This document shows, piece by piece, positions 23,217 to 33,625 of a DNA stretch of 64,000 nucleotides (position 1 is its first letter; every line of letters starts with the position of its first letter). Under the pieces are notes generated by a model, which was not told the origin of the DNA, did not search any database, and saw only the letters and a list, made by a program, of their open reading frames with translations. Position numbers and translations under genes: made by a program. Source of the DNA: Papaver somniferum (taxonomy: Eukaryota; Streptophyta; Magnoliopsida; Ranunculales; Papaveraceae); NCBI RefSeq assembly GCF_003573695.1, contig NC_039363.1, forward strand, positions 161,464,747 through 161,528,746. The letters are read 5' to 3'.

Positions 23217-25473
23217 TTACGCACATGTCCCGTTGAAAATTACATCCTCGGAAATGGTGTGTCCAGTCACATTGCACATGTCATCAATCGAAGATAAGGC
23301 TTCTTCCACACGCTTGATTAGTGCGAACCGACTAGTGATTTTCTTGGTTATGGAGATATGTCCGTAACTTTCCCATATCTTAGTGTATAATTTTACATAT
23401 TTTCCTGGCACACTGAAGCTCCAATCAGCACATGATCTAGAAAAGGAACCAAATATGGAGTAGCAAAAATGGCGCCCGCAACTGAATCCGTGACCGGCAG
23501 AGGATTCCTAACTACAATTGCGCCAACGGTTACCGAAGTACTTTGCATCATCTGGGTTGCAGCGACGTCTTCAACCTCTATTTCCAAATCACCGGCAGGC
23601 GCGACTTCCACGGTTGGGGTCAAAGCTACATCCTCACAATGATGAGTCTCCACCTCAGGGCCATCTTCAGAAACAGTTCTTCCCTGCGATATTACGGTTA
23701 AGTTTCGTTTTAAAAAAAAATAAGAAAGAGAGAGAGGAGAAGAACGCGGAAACTTACTGACTCATTTGCGGACTCGCTGGAGGAAGACTCGGCGCTACTT
23801 TCAGAAGTACTTCCATCATCACCACTGGATTCCGAACGCTCCTCTTCTCCGGACCCTGCTTCATCTTCAGGAAACTTAGACGCCGACTTCTGACTGTGCA
23901 CGAGTCTGGCAAAGAGGTTCATGTTGTTAAGACCTAGAGTTGTGAAAGAAAAGAAGAAAAGATGTTCGGCGACAAAGCAAAAGATTTGTGTGAACCAGTC
24001 GAATCAAATGAGCCATGCATACCCGTATGTTGGAAGAACTGAAAGTCACGAGAGCTGACGAATCCGACTGAAAATCACCCGCACGATTTTTAGACCTTCG
24101 CTCCTTTTCCTGGGGACTGTCCACATCCGGGCTGGGATATTTCTGCTTAGACGTAAGAAGCTCCCTCAATGATGGATGTTTTGCTAAAACCGCAGTAGAA
24201 GGCTTGCCACGAGGATCTTTCACCACGTCATTCACAAATCCATGGATGGCGAGAAACTCATCCTGCCAGAATATATTGTATTTGGAGGTCGTTGATAGGC
24301 TCCGTTCTGAGAGCAGGAAAGGGAGGCTTCTACCCGGCGCAAGAACACTGGCATCAAGAGCAGCTGACAACAATTCTTTCGAAGCCGCCAACTGACAAAG
24401 AAACGGGACTCCTTGGTCAAAACCCATATGTCGAGCAGCCCTGTCAATGTTATAAGGAACCACCTCATAAGATCCCCTGAAGAAAGATGGACGTGTCCAG
24501 GTATACAGCTTCGCATAAATATGATTTCTCCAACGCTCATATTCTCTCCAGCGGAAAGCAAAGTCATATTTGGAGCATCAGCAAAAGTGTTTGGCTGAAC
24601 TATGGACGCATGGACCGGAGCCCAAGGACGGAAGCTAACTGCATATGCATTATCAAGTAAGTCGACGAGATTCGATCCAAATTTCGGACGCTTGTTCAAC
24701 CAGCGGAGTATCCTGGAACCACCATAGGATTCAGGAAGGGAATCCAGCGGCTTGGGAGCATAATTTTTGAAATGCTCCCACAACCATGTTTGGAGGAAGG
24801 TGATGTGGACATACGGGTCTACTTTCATGTAACCGTTAGAAGCATACATGTCCGCGGCCAAGTGATCCAGATGGGTATACAAAGATCCAAGAAACAAACC
24901 ACCGATAGGGAAGACGAAACCTTTCGCCAATTTGATATCCAGTTTGATGAGCTCATGTCTTATCTCTTTCTTTCCGGAACCGTCATCAAGAATATCTCTA
25001 GATAACCACAGGGCCAGAAATGCCGCAACGTGGAGTGTACTGTTCATTTGATTCAGCTTCGAGTCTTTCGAGAACCATTCAGACACCCAAAAGGTGATGT
25101 CAAGATTCTCTGTTATCGGAAGATTCAGCAGGACGACTACACTCTCTAAAGAAATAGTCATTTGTCCCCACCTGCATATGGCCGTATGAGTGTCCGGATA
25201 CCATCTGGAGATGAAAGCGACCAAACCCACGATGTCCTTCCTGATTTGAAGTGTTGCAGAAGCCATGACCGCATTGATGATTTGTACCCTGGTCAGACTG
25301 TCGCAGTCTTGACTTATCATGAACCGCATCCATTCATCAAAAGAACGCAATGGACCCTGACAAGCTCTGAAGTCAATAGGATAAGCAGGATACTCATTTT
25401 TCTGAAGACAAAATCGTATCACGCGCCCTGGCCGAACCGATGGGGCGTCTCCTTCATTTTCAGAACCACCCAT
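23217..25473 (-). pseudogene. plant mobile domain (PMD) protein gene, antisense in the retrotransposon
   Basis: From the ATG at 25473 the frame encodes an N-terminal plant mobile domain. It shows MTISLESVVVLLNLPI (about residues 105-120), FLALWLSRDIL, FPIGGLFLGSLYTHLD and a WLWEHFKNYAP motif, all typical of the family related to MAIN and MAIL1. Near 24580 the frame must shift to continue with RWREYERWRNHIYAK and VPYNIDRAARHMGFDQ (to about 23927), the domain's usual C-terminal part. Downstream frames give an acidic Ser/Glu linker (about 23922-23765) and a helical tail ending near 23217. It runs opposite to the retrotransposon. PMD proteins are known both as silencing-related host proteins and as transposon passengers. 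The shift may be a frameshift or an unseen intron. Confidence 0.8.
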
Positions 25474-27040
25474 ATCTAGGATGGTTTCTCTTAACTGTGG
25501 CGGACCTTGTAAAAAAATTTGTCACTCATGTTGGGTTTGGAGTTTCTAACATTTTTCGACATGGCGGCGGGACTATCTTCAGGTGACATCCTAACATAAT
25601 TTTCTTATGTTGCTTTTTCCTTCAAAATAACTACAACAGAGCAAAACAAAAAAAAGTTACTAAAAAAAAGGAGAGCGCATGAAGCCTACTTTATCACCGG
25701 CAGAAAATCTATTTTAGTCACATGACAATTTATTTTGGTCACAAGTCATAGCACAATGGCCAAAAGGAACACGCATAGCTGAAGGAATGGGGACTGATAC
25801 TCGCTTCAACAATCCGTATTTTGCCGCGGAAAACACGCCCTTAGCCAGAGCTCTAGCAACAGGAGGTGTGCTCTCGGTAAAAGGGAAGAATGCATCCCAC
25901 CACGGAAGTTATGCTCATGAGCGCAAAAGAAAAGGGAAACACTAAAGCTAGGTTTTCATGGGAAAATAATTAATAGAAATCATCCTCCCGTGCATGCCTA
26001 CTTTGCATAATATTCGTTTTCTTCGTTACTAATAAGGTGGCTAACATTACTGCGGTACTAATGGTAAAGGGGCACCATTCATACTGAAGCATTTCTACAA
26101 ACTTACGGAAGATATGCCTGCTAGGGTTTACACCACACAAACGAGCTAAAGAAGAAACGCTAGAATACATACCTGGAATATGCTCGCCTGCTTTATTGCT
26201 ACCGCTCTGCCAATAGCACCAAGATATGGAAATAAAACCAATAATACAAGGTAAAGTGGAGGTGACGCTTTTTATAGGCATGTCACCTTTTGGAGTTCGA
26301 ATATGGGAAGGTTTCTTATTTTTGGGCCGTGCATGGAAAGAGGCAACCGGACCCGCGCCCCGCCAAGCCAAACCAACAACTCCGCATCCCAAGCCGAGCC
26401 AACAGTTCCACGTCCCAAGCGTGCCAAGACAGCGCCATGGCCAAGCCAAGATAGCGCACGTCCAAACCAAGCCAACAGAGCCATCTTAGCAGTTCAAAGC
26501 CACACCATCTCCGCACTTCTGTGACCAAGCCGACGACGCCATCTTAGCCGTTCAAAGCCGCACCATCTCCGCACTTCCGTGACCAAGCTAACGACGCCAT
26601 CTTAGCCGTTCAAAGCAGCGCCATCTTCACCAAGCCAACGACACCATCTTAGCCGTTTAAAGCAGCGCCATCTCCACCAACCCAAAGTCGGCGCCAACAG
26701 TCTGCGTCCCAAGCCAATCCCGCCAGCAGTCCGCTCCATAACCAGCTCCATCTACCTTTCTGAGCCAGCCAGTGCCCGTTCCGCGGACCAGGCTGCAGTG
26801 CCACTTCTGCCGATCAGCAAGCCAAAGCTGCAACGCTGATGCCAACACCCATGGCCTAGCCGAATTTATGCAAAGCCATCAATGCAAGGGTCACAGATTC
26901 CTCAGGACTCCCGACAAAGGTTAGCCAAATCTTTTTGACAACCTCTTCATGAATTGTCGTTTCGATTTTATCCCTGTCCGTCACCATCTTATGCTTACCT
27001 CGCAACAATACCACTGTTCCGATCTAAGCAGGGGACTTAA
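25474..27040. other. 3' internal region of the large LTR retrotransposon
   Basis: No protein is recognised. The stretch may contain the promoter of the antisense PMD gene. The segment 26320-26860 is C-rich and repetitive. The end carries the purine tract that primes plus-strand synthesis next to the LTR at 27041. Confidence 0.5.
26320..26860. repeat. GCCAAGCC / GACGCCATCTTAGCCGTTCAAAGC repeats
   Basis: Imperfect tandem units (about 60 bases, sharing ACGCCATCTTAGCCGTTCAAAGC and CACCATCTCCGCACTTC) decay towards 26860. The GC-rich frames overlapping it on both strands are compositional. Confidence 0.7.
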
Positions 27041-29851
27041 TGTTGATGGTGGTTTTTAGCTTAGGGTTAAAATTGTAAAACCTTACATCTGATGTGACGT
27101 CACTCTGTAAGGAAACGGAGCCATGAGTGTCAACCTCTCCACTGGCACACCTATTGAACCAGTTCAATATATTTACATGAAATTTATCCAGACTGGACAT
27201 GTAGCAACCATCCCAGATGACCTGTAAATTTCGACACCTCACCAATACAAGACTCAAGCTCCTAGATGAATTGTTCACTAGTATAGAGCCTAATGAGTGT
27301 ATAAGCTCCTAGATGCATTACTCACAAATGCCGGAGCCTTATGATTACTTTTCTTGTGCTATGTTCCCCAGCAGAACTCTTAACATCGGTATGGCATGAC
27401 GGATTTGTGTTCGCTCACAGCAGAGTAGCATGAACCTCCAAGTACCAAAATTAAGGCCATTGCACAAATGCTCAGACGGAAAGTACACTGCATTCTGTAA
27501 ATAAGAATTTTTGTGGCAGCATAAAAAATCCAGCCAATTATTGTGATAACTCATAAAACCGATTAAGTTGCAAAAATTAAGGTTTCGCCCCCCTCGCAAC
27601 ACACTAGACCTCTTGGTTGAAACTATGCTTATTCAAACTAGGCAATTAAATCCGCCACAACGCACTAGAAGTGCGGCCATGCCCTAGCTTTCCGGACCCA
27701 CTTCCCATCGACCAATCAGGTCTCTCTAAAGCAGCCACGCGCACTAAAAGTGGAGCCACGCCCATGCTTGGCCGCCCCTACTTTCATTGACCAATTAGGT
27801 TGCTCCAAACCCGCCGCAGCCTTAAAAGAGGTTGCCATACTAAGTTGGTATCCCAAAAACCCGTGCCAACATGCCAATCGGCATGACAAACATGCCAAGA
27901 AGCATTCCAAACTCACCAAGAGCGCGTGCCATACGCACATGCCAATCAGCATGCCAAACTCGCCAAGCGCGCTTGCCATACGCACATCCTAATTGGCATG
28001 CCATACTCGCCAAGCGCGCATGCCAGACGCACATGCCAAGCAGCATGCCAAACTCGCCAAGCGCGCGTGCCATACGCACATGCCAATCGGCATGCCAAAC
28101 ATGCCAAGCAGCATGCCAACCTCGCCAAGAGCGCATGCCAGACGCACATGCCAATCGGCATGCCAAACATGCTAGTCGAACATGGCACTCGGCATGCCAA
28201 ACATGCCAAGCAGCAAGCCAAGCGCGCATGCCAGATGCACATGCCAATCGGCACTTGCAGTATTTTATTGTAGGTTTCCCAACCTACCAGCCACGCCCAT
28301 GCTTGGCCGGCCCCCTACTTTCATTGACCAATTAGGTTGTTCCAAACCCGCCGCAGCCTTAAAAGAGGTTTCCTAACTAAGTTGGTTTCCAAAAAACCCG
28401 CGCCAACATGCCAATCGCCATGCCAAACATGCCAAGCAGCATGCCAAACTCACCAAGCGCGCGTGCCATACACACATGCCAATCGGCATGCCAAACATGC
28501 CAAGCATCATGCCATACTCGCCAAGCGCGGTGCCATACGCACATGTCAATCGGCATGCCAAACATGCGAAGAAGCATGCCAAACTCGCTAAGCGCGCGTG
28601 AGATACGCACATGCCAAGCAGCATGCCAAACTCGCCAAGCGCGCATACCAGACGCACATGCCAAACAGCATGCCAGACGCACATGCCAATCGGCATGCCA
28701 TACATGTTAATTAGGGTTTCGGCATGCTAAACCCTAATTTAGACAAAATTGCCAGGCGCCGATGGAAGGTAGCCATAATAAACGACTATCCTTCCTCATG
28801 AGATGCAATCTCAGCCATACAAGTTCGCTACTGAGCTGACAGACTTGTGGAAACTTTCAGGCGACCGCCTAAAACTAATGGCCATGGCTACGCCAGGTGC
28901 CACTTGCACCACCGTGCCACTGGCATGCACGAGCCATGCCAGCCATGCCGCATTTCCACTAGCGTGCACCAAAACGCCACTGCGCCATCTTCAGGCACCA
29001 ACACAAGGTAGCCACAATCAACGGCTACCCTTATATCATAAGATGCGATATCGGTCATCGAAGTTCGCCACCAAGCCGGCAAGCTTGTGGCAAGTTTTAG
29101 GATACTAGCCGAGACGAGCCTAATAGCATCACATGCTATTAACCTACGACAATCCTCTCAATTTCAACTTGCCACACGTAGAAAGGTGCTACATGTTTTC
29201 CACGAAAATACTCGAGACATCAAAACATGTCACAAACTGGGGGATACTCATCAGGGTATTGGTCTAGCGGTTTACAACGTGCATCGTGCAATACGCCCGT
29301 TACAAGAAAGTGTTATGAAGCGAGGCGGTTAGTAATGGCAATAAGTAATGGTGAAACGTATCCTTCATTATGGAAACATCAATTCCAGGCGTTACCCGTT
29401 ACTGTTTTCTTCCACCACTCAACCGTTTTCACTTCTTACGAGACCAGGGTACGTTTTATTGCGACTTGTATAAATAGGTCTCACCTATTTCCACCAAACA
29501 CGTTTTTTGTCAGGAGAACAATACCACATCCAGAAGTCATCTGATAGCTTTTCATTCAGCTAGTCAGTCCAACTTTCTGATACAAGTCACGAAACACTCA
29601 TATCTCCAGAATCAACTATTCTGGTTTCAACACTTTCTTCGCTTCCCTCCCTAAGACCAACCCTTCTCCTTCACTTTGTGACCGAAGCAAGCCTGGAATG
29701 ACCATTTCTTGGTTTAGTCCAGGATTGTACAGATTGATCTCTCGAATCAAAAGTACTCCCGTGCAGTACATTGTTTAGGTTTTAGACTAAGTTTCTCGCC
29801 CACTCACACGAAATTACCAAAATCAGCAGAAACGGTTTTCACCCACAAACA
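27041..29851 (+). repeat. 3' LTR with internal duplication and a 39-bp scar
   Basis: TGTTGATGG...CACAAACA. Relative to the 5' LTR it has an extra block. After the first CATGCC array (to 28250) come 39 bases identical to the end of the small inserted element's LTR (28251-28289), then GCCAC and a second copy of the following LTR sequence and array (28290-28715). Confidence 0.9.
28251..28289 (+). repeat. 39-bp remnant of the inner element's LTR end
   Basis: GCACTTGCAG...AACCTACCA equals the last 39 bases of the LTRs at 15518 and 18298, and it is followed by GCCAC, the duplication sequence of that insertion. Confidence 0.9.
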
Positions 29852-29856
29852 CTTAG
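29852..29856. repeat. 5-bp target-site duplication, right copy (LTR retrotransposon)
   Basis: CTTAG, matching 13196-13200. The Ulp1-like gene sequence resumes immediately after it. Confidence 0.85.
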
Positions 29857-29887
29857 ATCACCATATCTCGGCTTGTTAGAAGTTTCA

Positions 29888-29980
29888 TACTCAACTCCTT
29901 TATCATATTCACCATCCTCCATATCCTTTTCTTCATTTCCCTCATTGGTCTTTGATGAAGGAGTGCTAAAAGATGCAAGT
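29888..29980 (-). pseudogene. Ulp1-like gene, repeated small exon (copy 2)
   Basis: In one frame it reads NEEKDMEDGEYDKGVEYETSNKPRY, paralleling the 78-bp exon at 13039-13116. The exon boundary dinucleotide on the 3' side is AT rather than GT, so splicing may be lost. Flanking introns carry TGTACAC pairs. Confidence 0.55.
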
Positions 29981-30074
29981 TTTGAGAAAAGGTATGAGTC
30001 ACTGATGTACAACTATGTACACATATAAAGAATATAAAACGAAATGACTGCCACATTTAATAAAAGTGATATTA

Positions 30075-30829
30075 TACTTCGGGTTTTTAGAAGTTTCAGA
30101 TGGAACTTTATTCTTTTCGGATTCAGTTCTATCCTCCTCATCACCACGTTTTCTACCCTCTTTGCCATTGTCATCATCATGTAGATAACCACCTTTGCCA
30201 CCACCCTCATCATCATCATCATCATCATCATCACCACCTTTACTACCCTCTTTGTCATTATCATCATCATGTAGATCACCACCTTTTCCACCACCCTCCT
30301 CCTCCTCCCCTTCATCATCATCATCATCACTCTCATCCACATCACCACCTTTGCCACTTTTCTTACCTTTCTCACCTTCCTCATCATCATCATCATCATC
30401 ATCACTATCATCATCATCACTGTCATCCACATCACCACCTTTGCCACTTTTCTCACTTTTCTTACCTTCCTCCTCCTCCTTCTCATCATCATCACGTTCA
30501 TCCTCACTTTTTAACGTTTTGTTAAATGAAAAGATTTCTTGCAAGGTGTCAACACATAAATCAACAAGATCCTTATCATTTTGCATATTCCTCAGATCAT
30601 ATGCATGATTTTTTTTGCTTTTTTCTTCAATGAAGCTAACAAGATTTTCATGTTTAACCTGCAAGTTAGAAAGCTCTTCCAATACTTCATCTCTTTGTTG
30701 TAGTGCTTTGTAAAACTTTTCTTTCAGGGCATCTGTGCTATTTTCTTGCCTATTATTTCTGTACTCATCCAAAATATGTTGTTGTGCATCACTGCAAGCT
30801 TTTATCCATCCTGGTTGCATCTGAAAACA
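30075..30829 (-). pseudogene. Ulp1-like gene, coiled-coil and acidic exon
   Basis: The exon begins after a CAG acceptor with MQPGWIKACSDAQQ and a predicted coiled coil (about 90 residues, heptad-like Leu/Ile spacing). It then becomes a long Asp/Glu run encoded by a GAT-repeat microsatellite, interrupted by GKGGDV and KKSGKGGDV units, and ends ETSKNPKY at the 3' side. The acidic segment (about 30130-30500) is repetitive at DNA level, so its length is probably unstable. Reverse-strand frames rich in His or Ser are shadows. Confidence 0.6.
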
Positions 30830-30844
30830 TGCCAAAGTATCAAC

Positions 30845-31300
30845 ATGGATCACATGTGTACATCTTTTAAAACCTGTGTTACAGGTGTATATTGTTGTAC
30901 ACATGACAAAATTCAAAATTTTGTCACCATTTTGTACACCTTATGAAGGTGTATATCTAACGTACACATGTAGGAATAAATCACTATCGTAAGAAAGTTA
31001 TCGAGTTACCTTTTGCATAGATTCATTATTGTCTTTCCCGATTGTTGTACTGATGTCAACTATTACCACCTTAGAAACCTTGGGAAACCTTGTTCATTGC
31101 TTGGCGTCATGATGTTGTTGTTTTAAGCAAACCAATACTGCATTAACAAACAGGTAAAGAGTTAGAAATGTTAGGACCCAACAAATACAATGAACCAAAG
31201 CATGTAAATTGGTACAACTTAAAACTGGTGTAAAACAATGTACACATGTAAACTCACCAACAGGTATACCGTACAACCATTAAATTTAACCGGTGACTCG
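30845..31300 (-). other. introns and small exons of the Ulp1-like gene
   Basis: This stretch is noncoding in the main, with several GTGTACA/TGTACAC pairs (about 30850-30965 and 31220-31275). Small exons may be present near 31000-31090 but cannot be set from sequence alone. Confidence 0.4.
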
Positions 31301-31380
31301 ATATGTTTCCTAATGTTATCCATTAGATATTTATGTATATGAACTGGCCAGTTGTTTTTTTTTTCATTTTATCCAATGAT

Positions 31381-31990
31381 TCAAAGTAGAGAGAAAATTG
31401 GTTCTTGGTAAGCGCGCTTCCACTGTGGTAAAAAAACAGTGATACACAGGTACATCCCAAACAACACTACCAAGTCCTCAACATTTCTCTCAATCTCTCT
31501 ATCCAACTTTGGTTTTAACTTCATTATACGCAAGATTTCATTCTCCACATCTAGTTTCCCCAACTTAGATTGATCCTTCAGTTTCATTCGGGTTATCTGT
31601 AAACCATATCTCTTCTCAGTTATAGTTTTGGTAATTTATTTTTCTCCAGGTTCTGATGCCACCATATCTAACCCAAAAATTAAAAACAAATGTTCTGGCA
31701 TACTTTCTACTTCCACAAACTTTTTCGCCTCGGAAGTATTAAAAACGAAAATATTTTCTCCCGAATTATCATGGTGGAACTGGTTCACAACCTTCAAGAT
31801 TGATTCTGGATTCTTGGACCACATATCTCTCTTGTTCTCCTTTTTATTTTCTGACTTTTTCTCCTCTTTGTTTTCAGCTTTCTTGTGAACAAAAATGTCT
31901 AATATAGGCCAAAAAGGGCTCTCCTTTTGCTTCTGTAACTGAAAGTCAGTGAACCCGACTTTATCACGATCATTTTTCCTTACTTATCCA
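31381..31990 (-). pseudogene. Ulp1-like gene, helical DUF1985-like region
   Basis: Frames on the minus strand read FTDFQLQKQKESPFWPIL, then EHLFLIFGLDMVASEPGEK, a stop, then KLKDQSKLGKLDVENEILR and DLVVLFGMYLCITVFLPQ. This order resembles the DUF1985/mobile-domain-like region found N-terminal to transposon Ulp1 domains, where a hydrophobic LxLFxLYxLxxxLFP-type helix follows a conserved FxxxLGL segment. Stops near 31984 and 31636 show decay. The family assignment is by resemblance. Confidence 0.5.
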
Positions 31991-32099
31991 TCCTCCTCAA
32001 GGTTCTTGTTCACAAACTCATTGATTTCATGAAATCCTGATCTATAAGGTTTGTTTGTATTTACGAAAACAGACAAATCCGAATAAGAAAAGAAAAGCA

Positions 32100-32815
32100 T
32101 AACACATAATACTCATACAAAAATGCTGGTGTACAAACCAGTACACTGCTACAGAAATATAAAAAAAAGCAACAATAATTCACATACAACACGCCATATA
32201 TCACTATAACACCATGATGGTGTAAAAATCTGTACACTCCTACAGAAACATCTTTAAAACACACACAACATGCCATGAATCACTGCAATAGAATGCTTGT
32301 GTACAAATCTCTACACCCAACTGAAATGAAACAACTCCATAACACATATAACATGCCATGAATCACATATAACATGCCATTAACCATAAAACCACTCACA
32401 AACTCACATAAAGGGACATGTTGGTTTACAAATCTGTACACACCAGCAACAATTCCCACAAAAATTGCTCAAAAACAGACATAACATGAAATGAATCACT
32501 GCAACAGCATGGTGATGTACTAGTATCTATACACCACCAATAATTCTCACAAAAATTGCTAAAAAACAGACATAACATGACATGAATCACCGCAACATCA
32601 TGGTGGTGCACTAGTATGTGCACACCAGCAACAATTCCCACAAAAATTGCTAAAAATAGACATAACATGAAATGAATCACTGCAACAGCATGGCGGTGTA
32701 CTAGTATGTACACACCAACAAAAATTCCCACAAAAATTGCTCAAAAATAGACATAACATGAAATTAATCTATGCAACAACATGGTGTTGTACAGATCTGT
32801 ACACATATACAAGAA
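32100..32815 (-). repeat. intronic minisatellite with paired TGTACAC words
   Basis: From about 32420 to 32810 a unit of about 92 bases recurs four times. It contains ACAATTCCCACAAAAATTGCT, ACATAACATGAAATGAATCAC, CAACAGCATGGTG and GTACTAGTATGTACACACC. Looser copies extend left to about 32100. It lies in an intron of the Ulp1-like gene. Confidence 0.8.
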
Positions 32816-32869
32816 ATCTCATAAAAATTTCTCAAAAATAGATAGAACTGGACTTGAATTGTTACCTTT

Positions 32870-33211
32870 TTTTGTTTTAACATATCTTGAAGGCTTTGAA
32901 GTCTTTCATTTCTTCTTAGGTGGTGATGTTTTTGAAGTTTCTGGTACTAAAATTGATGTTGAATCTTGTAACGCTCTCTTCGATCTCGTCATTGGTACTG
33001 TTGATTTTCGAATTTCTTCTACTGCAACTGATGGAGTTGGGGATGAAATTGATGTTGGATATTTTAATGCTGACTTTGATCTCGTTCTTGGTGATGTTGA
33101 TTTTTGAATTTCTTCTACCGCAACTGATGGATTTTCTTCTTCAGTTGATGTTGAATCTTCCACTGTTGGTGTTGTGTTTCTCTTTGAAGCTACTTGTTTT
33201 CCTTTCAACAT
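32870..33211 (-). pseudogene. Ulp1-like gene, first coding exon
   Basis: The ATG at 33211 opens a basic, Ser/Thr/Pro-rich segment with two internal repeats (PSVAVEEIQKSTSPRTRSK and a near copy) ending in PPKKK. Such an N-terminus is compatible with a disordered, nuclear-targeted region. The start is placed because it is the most upstream in-frame ATG before the AT-rich leader that runs to the MULE's right end. A donor-like site follows near 32872. Confidence 0.55.
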
Positions 33212-33599
33212 GATGTTACTGATACTGAACTCATCTAGGCATTTTCATTAGTAATATTTTAGGGTTTTGATTAAATGTTTTCAATAATTTGAAGAATTTT
33301 CTAGGGTTTGTCTGCAAAATTTCTTCTGAAGTTTTCTTGATTTTTTTCTTCTGGTTTTAGTCTGCAAAAGCAAATGTTGGATTTAATGTTTTGTCCGTTA
33401 CGCCGTAATTTTTAATCAATTTCTTTTTGAAGCAAAGGTGTCACAACCACGTTCATTGTGTCAGTTACAAAAATAATTATATTCGCTGCTCGTGTGCTTT
33501 ATTAAAAGCGTGGGAAGAATAGCAACGTCATTATACAATTCTTGGATTAAACTGTACCTAGTCAACTAGGTTTGGACTAAAGCGTATTATTTTGAGCCG
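33212..33599. promoter_or_regulatory. right end region of the MULE
   Basis: This would be the 5' leader and promoter of the Ulp1-like gene. Subterminal words TTTAATCC/TTTAGTCC recur on the minus strand (33540-33610), as at the left end. No coding sequence is seen. Confidence 0.45.
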
Positions 33600-33625
33600 G
33601 TTTTGGACTAAACCGTTTTTTTCCC
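33600..33625 (-). repeat. right terminal inverted repeat of the MULE
   Basis: Read inward from 33625: GGGAAAAAAACGG, then TTTAGTCC(A)AAA, colinear with the left end. Confidence 0.75.

Larger units (their letters stand above)
13201..29851 (+). mobile_element. large LTR retrotransposon with antisense PMD gene (Ty3/gypsy-like, non-autonomous)
   Basis: The LTRs begin TGTTGATGG and end CACAAACA, and the 5-bp duplication CTTAG flanks the element. The 5' LTR (13201-22592) is inflated by two insertions; without them it is about 2.3 kb, close to the 3' LTR once its internal duplication is removed. A primer-site-like GACGACCACAGTGGGAG follows the 5' LTR, and a purine tract AAGCAGGGG precedes the 3' LTR. 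The interior (22593-27040, 4.4 kb) contains no reverse transcriptase, protease or integrase that I can see. Its only long frame is an antisense plant-mobile-domain gene. The primer-site style and large LTRs suggest the Tat/Ogre branch, but without pol this is inference. It would depend on another element for mobility. Confidence 0.8.
7017..33211 (-). pseudogene. transposon Ulp1-like (C48) cysteine protease gene, split by insertions
   Basis: Exons on the minus strand run in order: basic and Ser/Thr-rich N-terminus (33211-32870), a helical DUF1985-like region (about 31990-31381), an acidic coiled-coil exon (about 30829-30075), repeated small acidic exons (about 29980-29888 and 13116-13039), a large linker exon (12885-12043), then the Ulp1 domain in two or more exons (11931-11709 and 7605 to about 7017). 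Proteases of this family cleave SUMO or related conjugates using a His-Asp-Cys triad. The host of the gene is the MULE, and its role there is unknown. A CACTA-like element sits in one intron and a 16.6-kb LTR retrotransposon in another. Frameshifts, stops and a changed catalytic Asp show it is dead. The exon listing is from splice-site reading, not transcripts. Confidence 0.75.
2757..33625 (+). mobile_element. Mutator-like element (Kaonashi-ULP type) holding nested insertions
   Basis: The element is bounded by an exact 9-bp duplication. Both ends begin with G and reach TTTAGTCC after exactly 13 bases, with partial matches around it, which fits short degenerate terminal inverted repeats. It encodes a MULE transposase (3713-6361, plus) and a convergent Ulp1-like protease gene (33211 to about 7017, minus), the gene pair known from plant Kaonashi-ULP MULEs. 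Subtracting a CACTA-like insertion (7865-11700) and an LTR retrotransposon (13201-29851), each with its duplication, leaves about 10.4 kb, a sensible size for an autonomous element. Both genes carry stops or frameshifts, so this copy is defective. Two observations tie the halves together. Exon order of the protease gene continues across both insertions, and the GTGTACA/TGTACAC intron motif is found on both sides. Confidence 0.85.

Noticed and set aside
23518..25479. Plus-strand frames inside the PMD region
   Set aside because: They are shadows of the antisense PMD gene; they carry no domain motifs.
26226..26848. GC-rich frames on both strands
   Set aside because: They are compositional products of the GCCAAGCC repeats, with no family motif.
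30100..30608. Plus-strand frames rich in His or Ser
   Set aside because: They are the reverse complement of the GAT repeat that encodes the acidic run of the minus-strand exon.
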